From Gephyromycinifex aptenodytis (GTDB lineage Bacteria; Actinomycetota; Actinomycetes; Actinomycetales; Dermatophilaceae): 64,000 nucleotides of DNA. The translations under genes and the position numbers were made by a program. Below, one piece after another: positions 54,841 to 62,549 of this stretch (positions are counted from its first letter, which is position 1; the number at the start of each line of letters is the position of its first letter). Location of the stretch: assembly GCF_012277275.1 (NCBI RefSeq), contig NZ_CP051155.1, forward strand, positions 248,001-312,000, read 5' to 3'. The notes below the pieces were generated by a model. The model was not told the origin of the DNA, ran no database searches, and saw only the letters and a list, made by a program, of their open reading frames with translations.

Positions 54841-55392
54841 ATGCAGACGCCCGAAGCCCCCGAGGAGGCCAGCAAGTTCGTCCGGGTCAAAGACGGGTTC
54901 CAACGGTTGTGGACCCCGCACCGGATGGCTTACATCAGGGGCGAGAGGCCCTCCCCGAAGCAGGGGCCTGGCTGCCCCTTCTGCGACGTCACCGAACGTA
55001 GTGACGCCGAAGGGCTCGTCGTGCGCCGCGGGGAGAGCTGTTTCGTGGTGCTCAACCTCTTCCCGTACAACCCCGGGCATCTGCTCATCTGCCCCTACCG
55101 GCACGTCCCGCGCTACCTCGACCTCACCGACGAGGAGACGCTGGAGTTCACCAGCCTGACCAAGCAGGCGATCCGGGCGCTGGAAGCCGCCGCAGCGCCG
55201 ATGGGTTTCAACCTCGGCATGAACCAGGGCGCGGTTGCGGGTGCGGGAGTAGAAGCGCACCTGCACCAGCATGTCGTCCCGCGCTGGGGCGGAGACATGA
55301 ACTTCCTGCCGATCATCGGACAGACCAAGGCGTTGCCGGTGCTTCTCGAAGACACCCGCCAGCAGCTGATTGAGGCTTGGCCCGGCGAGTAG
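54841..55392 (+). CDS. HIT domain protein, AP4A phosphorylase-like
   Basis: 183 residues, longer than the other HIT protein (908-1345), with a zinc-type or structural pair CPFCDV near residue 45 and the triad EAHLHQHVVPRW at about residue 140. This is the mycobacterial Rv2613c-like subgroup, shown to be a diadenosine tetraphosphate phosphorylase. YNPGHLLICPYRHVPRYLDL is typical. In many actinobacteria the gene lies between thrS and pgsA, as here in outline, although other genes are now inserted. ATG 54841 gives the usual N-terminus. Confidence 0.9.
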   Translation: MQTPEAPEEASKFVRVKDGFQRLWTPHRMAYIRGERPSPKQGPGCPFCDVTERSDAEGLVVRRGESCFVVLNLFPYNPGHLLICPYRHVPRYLDLTDEETLEFTSLTKQAIRALEAAAAPMGFNLGMNQGAVAGAGVEAHLHQHVVPRWGGDMNFLPIIGQTKALPVLLEDTRQQLIEAWPGE

Positions 55393-55419
55393 GCCCGCCC
55401 GGCCAGCCTACGAACGCAC

Positions 55420-56091
55420 TCAGTCCGTGATCAGGTGGGCGGGCAGGTGCTCAGTTCGGTTGATCCACCGCGCCAGGAAATGGTGGTGGTTCTGGGGGCG
55501 CTCGAACAGTGAGGTGCCGGTGTTGTCGATGCGCAGATAGCCGCTCATCGACTCCGCGCCAAGGAGCGCCCGGATGAGGTGCTGGCCGAAATGTTGATGA
55601 ATGACGACCACGTGGGTGTCCACGGGCATCGCTACCAGTTCGGCGAGAACCGTACGAGCACGCGCGTCGCGCTGTTCTGCAGGCTCGTAGGGGCCGACCC
55701 ACCAAGGGTCAGGGGTCTTTTGGCCGATGTGGATCCGCGGAGAAATGCGACGTAGCTGGGCCAGCGATGGCGCGGCGACGGAGTGGCGTGCGCTGCCATC
55801 GGGGCCGCCGTCATAAATGCCGCCCGCTTCGTGCAGATCTGGGCAGGTGTGCACGGGCACGTTCAGCGCGTCGGCCAGGATCGAACCGGTCTGCAGCGCG
55901 CGGGTCATCAAACTGCTGCTCACCCGTACCGACCCGGTGACTAGGGCCGGTAGGGCTGCAGCCACGTGGTGTGCCTGTTCGATTCCCAGATCGGTCAGTT
56001 CCGGTTCGGGCACCCGGTTGCCGCGGTCACCCTCGGCTTTGATGACGGCGTTATTGCTCGACTGGGCATGACGGATCAGCAGGAGACGCAC
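55420..56091 (-). CDS. Histidine phosphatase superfamily protein
   Basis: A 223-residue phosphoglycerate-mutase-like phosphatase. The N-terminal phosphate pocket LLIRHAQSSNN supplies the nucleophilic His and Arg (RHA rather than RHG); ELTDLGIEQAHHVAAAL and SSLMTRALQTGSILADAL provide the second Arg. VVVIHQHFGQHLIRALLG holds the second His. Substrate unknown; it may act on sugar phosphates or phosphoproteins. Downstream on the minus strand it converges on the HIT gene. The hairpin at 56111-56152 separates it from the upstream EF-G-like gene. Confidence 0.85.
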   Translation of the reverse strand: MRLLLIRHAQSSNNAVIKAEGDRGNRVPEPELTDLGIEQAHHVAAALPALVTGSVRVSSSLMTRALQTGSILADALNVPVHTCPDLHEAGGIYDGGPDGSARHSVAAPSLAQLRRISPRIHIGQKTPDPWWVGPYEPAEQRDARARTVLAELVAMPVDTHVVVIHQHFGQHLIRALLGAESMSGYLRIDNTGTSLFERPQNHHHFLARWINRTEHLPAHLITD

Positions 56092-56110
56092 ACGGCTCAG
56101 CTTGGCATGG

Positions 56111-56152
56111 CAACTGCCTGCCCGGTCGCGAGCGCGCCCGGACAGGCAGTTG
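56111..56152 (-). terminator. Hairpin after the EF-G-like gene
   Basis: A perfect 10-bp outer stem (56111-56120 with 56143-56152) around a GC-rich centre, 15 bp beyond the stop of the minus-strand EF-G-like gene and before the histidine phosphatase gene. Confidence 0.65.
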
Positions 56153-56166
56153 GGCAGAGTGAAACC

Positions 56167-58275
56167 TCAGTTCTTGGTCAGATGCTCCTCGGCCAAGTGG
56201 GGCGGCATGGCCTCGTAGCCGATCATCTGACGCTCGAAGTATCCCGACCCGTGGCTGATGGAGCGCAGGTCGATGGCATAACGCGACAACTCCAGCTGAG
56301 GCACCTCGGCCTTGATGACCGAGAACCCGTCCTGCTCGGCCGGTTCGCTGCCCTGGATACGTCCGCGCCGGCCCTGGGCATCGGTCATCACCGCACCTAC
56401 GTAGTCATCTGCGACCGTCACCGTCAGCAGGTCGACGGGCTCCAACAGCGAGACCGCGCCCGGGGATGCGGCGGCCTCCTTCAGCGCCAGTGCACCCGCC
56501 ATCTGGAAGGCGGCATCGGAGGAATCCACCGAGTGTGCCTTGCCGTCGAAGAGCGTGACCCGCACGTCGACCATCGGGTACCCGGCCACGACGCCCTTCT
56601 CCAATTGGGCCCGGACACCCTTTTCGACGCTGGGGATGAACTGACGCGGTACCGCACCTCCAACGACCTTGTCGACGAACTCGAAGCCGGCGCCGCGCTC
56701 CAGCGGTTCGACTTCGATGTCGCAGATGGCGTACTGGCCGTGGCCGCCGCTCTGCTTCACGTGCCGTCCCTTGGCGCTGGCGTTGGCTACGAACGTCTCC
56801 CGCAGCGCGATCCGCATCGGTTCGACTTCGACCGCCACGTTGAGCTCGTCCTTGAGCCGGTTCAGGACGAGGTCGAGGTGGGTCTGGCCCATGGTCCACA
56901 GCACGATCTGGCTGGTTTCGGAGTTGTGCTCCACACGCAGCGAGGGGTCGGATCCGGCCAGGCGTTGTAGGGCGTTGGGGAGTTTGTCCTCGTCTCCGCG
57001 CGTTGCGGGCTTGATAGCGGCCGGCAACAGTGCCTCCGGCATCGTCCACGGTTGCACGAGCAGGGGAGTGTCTTTGTCGCTCAACGTGTCCGAGGTGGCC
57101 GCCGCCGGCAGTTTCTGCACGATGGCCAAGTCCCCGGCAATGGCCTTGGCCTTGGGTCGCAGTTCATCGCCCAACGGGGAGGCCAACGGGCCGACCCGGA
57201 CCTCTTCGTCGTGGTCCTGGTGTTCAGCGGCGTCCTGGGTGGTGAAGCTGCCCAGATGCCCGGAGACGTGAACGGTCTGATCTGCTTGCAAGGTCCCACG
57301 GAAGACCCGCACCAGCGCGATGTGGCCCACGTAAGCATCGCTGGTGGTCTTGATGACCTGGGCGACCAACGGCTGGGCCGGGTCGGCCTCCAACGGCGGG
57401 GTGTCGCCGCCATTGGTGCGGAACGCCGTGGGTCGGATCGCCTGCGAGGGCGCCGGGAAAGCCGCCTTGATCAGGTGCAGGACCACGTCGATGCCCGCTC
57501 CGGTCCCGACCGAAACCGGCACCACCGGGTGGAAGGATCCGCGAGCGACTGCGGTCAGTAGGGCTTCCTCGACGATCTCGAAGCCGATCTGCTCGCCTCC
57601 CAGGTAGCGCTCCAGTAGCGAGTCGTCCTCAGCCTCCTGGATGATCCCCTCCATCAGCGGCCCGTGGTAGGTATCGAAGATGCCTATGTGGTCGTTGGTC
57701 GTCGGGCGCACCACGCGTTCCGCGCCGGTGTAGTCGTGCACCTCACCCAGGACGAGGTCGACGATGGCGCTCAAGTCGCCACCGGGAGCCAACTGGGGGA
57801 CACCCAGCGGCATGACGCCCTCACCGAAGGCGTCCTGGCAGGCGACGATCGCGTCGTCGAAGTCAGCGGTGCCGGTGTCCAGTTTGGTCAAGGCCACCGC
57901 CAGCGGCGCGCCGGCCTGCTTGCACTCGTGCCAGAGCGCCCGGGTGGCAGCGTCAATACCTTCGGAAGCGGAGATGACGAAGAGGGCGGCATCAGCGGCG
58001 CGCAGACCAGCGCGCAACTCACCGACGAAGTCGGGATAGCCGGGGGTGTCGATGAGGTTCAGGACGATGTCCCCACTGGTCACCGACGCGACTTGGAGCT
58101 GGGTGGAACGGTCATCACCACGATTTGGTGGGCGATACCCCGCAGTGGTCTTGGCCAACAGATGGTCGAAGAGCCGGGTCTTGCCCGAGCCGCTGGGTCC
58201 TACGAGAACGACGTTACGCAGGACCTCAGGCGAAGCCGGGACCGGGGACGTGGTGGTGGTGTCTTGTCTGCCCAT
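56167..58275 (-). CDS. Elongation factor G-like GTPase (EF-G2 type)
   Basis: A translational GTPase paralogue of 702 residues from ATG 58275 ([20 protein letters not shown]). G1 VVLVGPSGSGKTRLFDHLL, G3 LIDTPGYPDFVGELRAG, G4 ALTKLDTG. Domains II to V follow, with KQSGGHGQYAICDIEVEPL of domain IV, VTLFDGKAHSVDSSDAAFQM and GVMTDAQGRRGRIQGSEPAE-like (AVMTDAQGRRGRIQGSE) of domain V. The G2 region is divergent from canonical EF-G. Mycobacterial EF-G2 paralogues lack clear translocase activity, so its role is uncertain. The gene is divergent from pgsA. Confidence 0.92.
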   Translation of the reverse strand: MGRQDTTTTSPVPASPEVLRNVVLVGPSGSGKTRLFDHLLAKTTAGYRPPNRGDDRSTQLQVASVTSGDIVLNLIDTPGYPDFVGELRAGLRAADAALFVISASEGIDAATRALWHECKQAGAPLAVALTKLDTGTADFDDAIVACQDAFGEGVMPLGVPQLAPGGDLSAIVDLVLGEVHDYTGAERVVRPTTNDHIGIFDTYHGPLMEGIIQEAEDDSLLERYLGGEQIGFEIVEEALLTAVARGSFHPVVPVSVGTGAGIDVVLHLIKAAFPAPSQAIRPTAFRTNGGDTPPLEADPAQPLVAQVIKTTSDAYVGHIALVRVFRGTLQADQTVHVSGHLGSFTTQDAAEHQDHDEEVRVGPLASPLGDELRPKAKAIAGDLAIVQKLPAAATSDTLSDKDTPLLVQPWTMPEALLPAAIKPATRGDEDKLPNALQRLAGSDPSLRVEHNSETSQIVLWTMGQTHLDLVLNRLKDELNVAVEVEPMRIALRETFVANASAKGRHVKQSGGHGQYAICDIEVEPLERGAGFEFVDKVVGGAVPRQFIPSVEKGVRAQLEKGVVAGYPMVDVRVTLFDGKAHSVDSSDAAFQMAGALALKEAAASPGAVSLLEPVDLLTVTVADDYVGAVMTDAQGRRGRIQGSEPAEQDGFSVIKAEVPQLELSRYAIDLRSISHGSGYFERQMIGYEAMPPHLAEEHLTKN

Positions 58276-58536
58276 GCTCAACTGTGCGTCCGCTTCGCGG
58301 GCACGGACAACCCTGCTCGGTTGACTGATAAACCACACCGTGACGCCCCGCAACGACCAGCGCCGAAAGGTTAGGGTGGCCGATGGGGCAAACCACATCC
58401 GAGCCGCACCCGTAGCGTGACTAGCGCCGGCGGTGAACGCCGCCGGGCACCGATGTGGGGCGCCGCCACGACGAGTTGCCGAGCAGCCCCCGCTCGCGTA
58501 CGCCGCGGATCGGCTGCCCGGTAGTCTGTACCCACC

Positions 58537-59190
58537 ATGCTGAGCCGTCTCGCGCAGGCGTTCGTTCGCCGCCTTCTCACACCATTTGCCAAAGCGTTGC
58601 TGAAGTTAGGGTTCAGCCCTGACGCCGTGACGATCATTGGCGCAATCGGGGTCATCGGGGGCGCACTCTGGTTCTTCCCACGCGGGGAGTTCGGGTGGGG
58701 AACTCTGGTCGTCACTCTCTTCGTCTTCTCTGACACGCTCGATGGCACGATGGCCCGCCTTTCCGGGCGAGCCAGCCCGTGGGGCGCCTTTCTCGACTCG
58801 ACGCTGGATCGGATCGGGGACGCCTCGGTTCTCGGCGGCATCCTCATGTACTTCGCAGCGCAACCCGACGGGCATCTGACCGCCTGGTTCGCCCTGGCCT
58901 GTCTCGTGTTCGGGTTCATGGTCAGCTACGCCCGGGCCCGGGCCGAAGGGCTGGGGGTTGATGCCAAGGGCGGGATCGCCGAGCGAGCCGATCGGCTCGT
59001 CGTGGTTCTGGTCGCCACCGGCCTCACCGGTTTATTCGACCTGCCAGAGATCGTGCTGACGGTCGTGCTGGCGATCCTGGCGGTGGCCAGCGCCGTCACC
59101 GTTGTGCAGCGAATGGCCAGCGTCAAGCGGCAGACGTCGCTCGCGGACAGTTCAGCGAACGTCACCGGGCACGGCACAGCCAGGCCGTAG
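58537..59190 (+). CDS. pgsA: Phosphatidylinositol phosphate synthase-type CDP-alcohol phosphatidyltransferase
   Basis: A membrane enzyme that transfers a CDP-diacylglycerol phosphatidyl group to an inositol phosphate. The 217 residues have about six membrane segments. The CDP-alcohol signature DGTMARLSGRASPWGAFLDS then TLDRIGDA (pattern DGxxAR...G...D...D) is complete at about residues 69-95. The N-terminus is amphipathic (LSRLAQAFVRRLLTPFAKAL). In the mycobacterial-type order pgsA is followed by patA and pimA; here pdxS follows within 50 bp, so those two are not at this locus. Confidence 0.9.
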   Translation: MLSRLAQAFVRRLLTPFAKALLKLGFSPDAVTIIGAIGVIGGALWFFPRGEFGWGTLVVTLFVFSDTLDGTMARLSGRASPWGAFLDSTLDRIGDASVLGGILMYFAAQPDGHLTAWFALACLVFGFMVSYARARAEGLGVDAKGGIAERADRLVVVLVATGLTGLFDLPEIVLTVVLAILAVASAVTVVQRMASVKRQTSLADSSANVTGHGTARP

Positions 59191-59256
59191 ACTGCCACGG
59201 CATCCCAGTCAAGGCGCCGGTTTCGTTCTGGCGCCCCGGTGAAAAGAGCCCTCATC

Positions 59257-60159
59257 GTGTCTGAAAAGAACCCCACGCCCCTCACCGGCACCTCCCGCGT
59301 CAAACGCGGCATGGCCGAGATGCTCAAGGGCGGCGTCATCATGGATGTCGTCACCCCCGACCAGGCCAAGATCGCCGAGGACGCGGGCGCCGTGGCCGTC
59401 ATGGCGCTGGAGCGGGTGCCGGCTGACATTCGGGCCCAGGGCGGCGTCTCGCGGATGAGCGACCCCGACATGATCGACGGGATCATCGAAGCTGTCTCGA
59501 TTCCCGTCATGGCCAAAGCGCGCATCGGGCACTTCGTCGAGGCGCAGGTGCTGCAGAGCCTCGGCGTGGATTACATCGACGAGTCCGAGGTGCTCACGCC
59601 GGCGGACTACGCCAATCACATCGACAAGTGGAAGTTCACCGTGCCCTTCGTGTGCGGGGCGACCAACCTGGGCGAGGCGTTGCGCCGCATCACCGAAGGC
59701 GCGGCGATGATCCGTTCCAAAGGTGAGGCCGGCACCGGCGACGTCTCCAACGCCACCATGCACATGCGCAGCATCCGCAGCCAGATCAACCGCCTCTGCT
59801 CGATGAGCCCCGACGAGCTGTACGTTGCCGCCAAGGAACTCCAGGCTCCTTACGACCTGGTGTGCGAGGTCGCCCAGGCCGGCAAGCTGCCCGTCGTGCT
59901 GTTCACCGCGGGCGGCATCGCCACCCCGGCTGACGCGGCCATGATGATGCAGCTCGGCGCCGAAGGTGTCTTCGTCGGCTCGGGCATCTTCAAGGCCGGC
60001 AACCCGGCCCAGCGTGCTGCCGCGATCGTGAAGGCCACCACCTTCTACGACGACCCCGACACCATCGCCTCGGTCTCGCGCGGCCTGGGCGAGGCCATGG
60101 TCGGCATCAACGTCGACGAGATCCCCCAGCCGCATCGGCTCTCCGAACGCGGCTGGTGA
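59257..60159 (+). CDS. pdxS: Pyridoxal 5'-phosphate synthase subunit PdxS
   Basis: The synthase subunit of the two-protein PLP complex; it condenses ribulose-5-phosphate, glyceraldehyde-3-phosphate and ammonia. GTG at 59257 gives 300 residues and the typical start [20 protein letters not shown]; a GTG at 59239 is in frame but less family-like. Signatures: [20 protein letters not shown] (active-site Asp), [16 protein letters not shown] (Schiff-base Lys), [18 protein letters not shown], and [20 protein letters not shown] with [13 protein letters not shown]. It lies directly after pgsA. A small gene separates it from its partner pdxT. Confidence 0.97.
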   Translation: MSEKNPTPLTGTSRVKRGMAEMLKGGVIMDVVTPDQAKIAEDAGAVAVMALERVPADIRAQGGVSRMSDPDMIDGIIEAVSIPVMAKARIGHFVEAQVLQSLGVDYIDESEVLTPADYANHIDKWKFTVPFVCGATNLGEALRRITEGAAMIRSKGEAGTGDVSNATMHMRSIRSQINRLCSMSPDELYVAAKELQAPYDLVCEVAQAGKLPVVLFTAGGIATPADAAMMMQLGAEGVFVGSGIFKAGNPAQRAAAIVKATTFYDDPDTIASVSRGLGEAMVGINVDEIPQPHRLSERGW

Positions 60160-60278
60160 GGTCGACCCGGCCCGGGACCGAGCCTGGTTCCCTGCCGGTG
60201 CGGCCGCCCCGGCAGGCGCAGGCGCAGCCCTGAGGTCAAGGGGCTTTGCGCGAGGGGATTTCGGCCGATGAGGGGGGC

Positions 60279-60587
60279 ATGACCCACGATGCCGAGAAGT
60301 ACGAGTACCAAGAGCTCATCGTCGGTATCGCCCACCGCCGCTCGGGGCCGGTGAGCTTTCGACGCACCTTGAGCGCGAACGGGCACCAACTGGACGTCGG
60401 CGTCAAGGGCAATGCGATGGCGTTGCTCAACGAACAGGGCGTACTGGGATGGCGTGTCGTGCGCGAGTCCGACATCGTGCATCAACAGCACCCGTGGGTC
60501 GTGGCCGAACTGCAGGACACCGACGCCGACGTGGTTTCCGTCTCCGGATCGCGCAAATACCTCATGGCGCGACGACTGCCCGACTGA
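60279..60587 (+). CDS. Hypothetical protein, 102 aa, between pdxS and pdxT
   Basis: ATG at 60279 follows GAGGGGGG, a strong ribosome-binding site. The protein (MTHDAEKYEYQELIVGIAHR onward) has a beta-rich pattern and the segment LNEQGVLGWRVVRESDIVHQ, reminiscent of DUF4177-like small proteins (YEYxxL...LGxxGWxxV). No catalytic motif. The location within the pdxS-pdxT interval is unusual, but I see no evidence that it takes part in PLP synthesis. Confidence 0.6.
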   Translation: MTHDAEKYEYQELIVGIAHRRSGPVSFRRTLSANGHQLDVGVKGNAMALLNEQGVLGWRVVRESDIVHQQHPWVVAELQDTDADVVSVSGSRKYLMARRLPD

Positions 60588-60703
60588 CCCGGTCGCGCCG
60601 TCCTGAGGCCCTGACCGTGCAACCCGCATCGAGCATCAGGGATCCGGGGTGAGAGTCGCTGATCGCGGAGCCGGTCTGGTCCGACAGCGTCTACGCTTCG
60701 GCA

Positions 60704-61333
60704 GTGACCTCAGCACCCGTGATCGGAGTCCTCGCTGTCCAAGGGGATGCCCGCGAACATCTTCAGGCGCTGGCCGCATGCGGAGCCCGCGCCGAACCGG
60801 TCCGTCGCGCAAGTGAACTGACCCGGGTGCAGGGCTTGGTCCTTCCCGGCGGGGAGTCCACCACCATCGACAAACTGCTGCGTGCCTTCGAGCTGGCCGA
60901 ACCGCTGCGGGAACGCATCAGCGGCGGCCTACCCGTGTACGGATCGTGCGCCGGGATGATCCTGCTGGCCCAACGACTCGTGGACGCCCATCGCGGCCAA
61001 CAGACCCTCGGCGGTATCGACATGCTCGTGCAGCGCAATGCTTTCGGCCGCCAAGTCGACTCCTTCGAAGCGGACCTGCCGGTGCAGGGCATCGCTGGAA
61101 CGGCTGATTCGCCCGGCCTCATGCGGGCCGTATTCATCCGCGCCCCGTGGGTGCAAGAGGTCGGCGAGCAGGTTCAGGTGCTGGCTCGGGTGCCCTGCGG
61201 CGCGCGACGCGGCGCAATCGTGGCGGTCCGGCAAGGCAACGCCCTGGCCACCGCTTTTCACCCCGAAGTCACCGGCGATCTGCGCGTACACCGCTATTTC
61301 GTGGACCTGGTACGCACTGTCGACCGGGGCTGA
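60704..61333 (+). CDS. pdxT: Pyridoxal 5'-phosphate synthase glutaminase subunit PdxT
   Basis: Hydrolyses glutamine and passes ammonia to PdxS. GTG at 60704 gives 209 residues. Class I glutaminase: oxyanion [15 protein letters not shown], nucleophile [14 protein letters not shown] (Cys about residue 85), and the His-Glu pair in [32 protein letters not shown] is the family N-terminus. It is followed by yebC after 170 bp. Confidence 0.96.
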   Translation: MTSAPVIGVLAVQGDAREHLQALAACGARAEPVRRASELTRVQGLVLPGGESTTIDKLLRAFELAEPLRERISGGLPVYGSCAGMILLAQRLVDAHRGQQTLGGIDMLVQRNAFGRQVDSFEADLPVQGIAGTADSPGLMRAVFIRAPWVQEVGEQVQVLARVPCGARRGAIVAVRQGNALATAFHPEVTGDLRVHRYFVDLVRTVDRG

Positions 61334-61503
61334 TCGGGCGCCGCGCCCCGCAGGTTTCGGACCTGAGGCGCAGGCTCGGTAGGATCGCTGAGGACCTCGG
61401 ACACTGCATGCGTTGCTGCGCTTGATTCCTAGCGGCGCCGCCAGCGGTGGGCCGTCGGCCCGCTGGATGCGGGCACACAGAAAACTGCAGGTAGGAGATT
61501 GCG

Positions 61504-62277
61504 ATGAGTGGTCACTCCAAGTGGGCGACGACCAAGCACAAGAAGGCTGCGATTGACGCCAAGCGGGGCAAGCTCTTCGCGAAGCTCATCAAGAACATCG
61601 AAGTGGCGGCCCGCACGGGCGGCGGCGACATCAACGGCAACCCGACGTTGTTCGACGCGGTGCAGAAGGCGAAGAAGTCCTCCGTACCCAACGACAACAT
61701 CGATCGCGCCGTCAAACGTGGCTCCGGCGCAGAGGCCGGCGGCGCGGACTGGCAGACGATCATGTACGAGGGCTATGCCCCCGGTGGTGTGGCCGTGCTC
61801 ATCGAGTGCCTCACCGACAACCGCAACCGCGCCGCGACCGAGGTACGAGTCGCGCTGAGCCGTAACGGCGGCTCGTTGGCCGACCCCGGCAGCGTCGCTT
61901 ACAACTTCGCCCGCAAGGGCGTCGTCATGGTGCCCAAAGAACAGAAGGACGGCCAGACGAGTGAGGACGCCCTGCTCGAGGTCGTTCTGGACGCAGGGGC
62001 TGAAGACGTCGAAGACTACGGTGACAGCTTCCGCATTCTGTCCGAGGCCACCGACTTCGTTGCGGTGCGCACCGCCCTGCAGGAAGCCGGCGTCGATTAC
62101 GACTCGGCCGAGGCCGAGTTCGTCCCCAACCTGGTAGTCCCCCTGGACGTGGACGGCGCCCGCAAGATGCTGCGAGTCGTGGACGCTCTGGAAGACAGCG
62201 ACGATGTGCAGAACGTCTACGTCAACGGAGACATGTCCGAAGAGGTCGCCGCCGCGCTGGATGAGGACGAGGACTGA
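61504..62277 (+). CDS. yebC: YebC/TACO1 family translation/transcription factor
   Basis: A 257-residue conserved protein. YebC-like proteins bind DNA or ribosomes and relieve stalling at proline runs, or regulate genes. The family start [20 protein letters not shown] and [20 protein letters not shown] are unmistakable. [20 protein letters not shown] and [20 protein letters not shown] follow. Normal length and complete. A GGAG-type ribosome-binding site precedes the ATG. In most actinobacteria ruvC-ruvA-ruvB follow; here a POT transporter follows, after a terminator. Confidence 0.97.
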   Translation: MSGHSKWATTKHKKAAIDAKRGKLFAKLIKNIEVAARTGGGDINGNPTLFDAVQKAKKSSVPNDNIDRAVKRGSGAEAGGADWQTIMYEGYAPGGVAVLIECLTDNRNRAATEVRVALSRNGGSLADPGSVAYNFARKGVVMVPKEQKDGQTSEDALLEVVLDAGAEDVEDYGDSFRILSEATDFVAVRTALQEAGVDYDSAEAEFVPNLVVPLDVDGARKMLRVVDALEDSDDVQNVYVNGDMSEEVAAALDEDED

Positions 62278-62316
62278 TTTCGCGCGGACCGCTGTTGTCC
62301 GAACACGTGTAGGAAT

Positions 62317-62349
62317 GCTGGGGTCGCTGCCACGGGCAGCGGCCCCAGC
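62317..62349 (+). terminator. Intrinsic terminator after yebC
   Basis: Arms 62317-62331 and 62335-62349 form a 15-bp stem with one G-U wobble and an ACG loop, followed by a T-rich stretch (CTTCATTTCC). Confidence 0.8.
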
Positions 62350-62549
62350 CTTCATTTCCGGGCCGCTTGTCGTCGGTGCGATGTGAAAATCAGCTGATCG
62401 CCAGAGTTCGTAAAAGCGGGACATTAGCTATTCCCGGGCGTAGTGTTTCGCCGTGCAGTTGGGCGAATTGCCCGCCTGATGCACCCCTTTACGAGCAGGA
62501 TGCCAAAACCGCACCCCCCGTTGCAGCCGACAACCAGAAGGAGCGAACT

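Noticed and set aside
60191-60216. 8-bp hairpin after pdxS
   Set aside because: The stem CCTGCCGG/CCGGCAGG is real, but the 10-nt loop, missing T tract and high GC background make a terminator call too weak.
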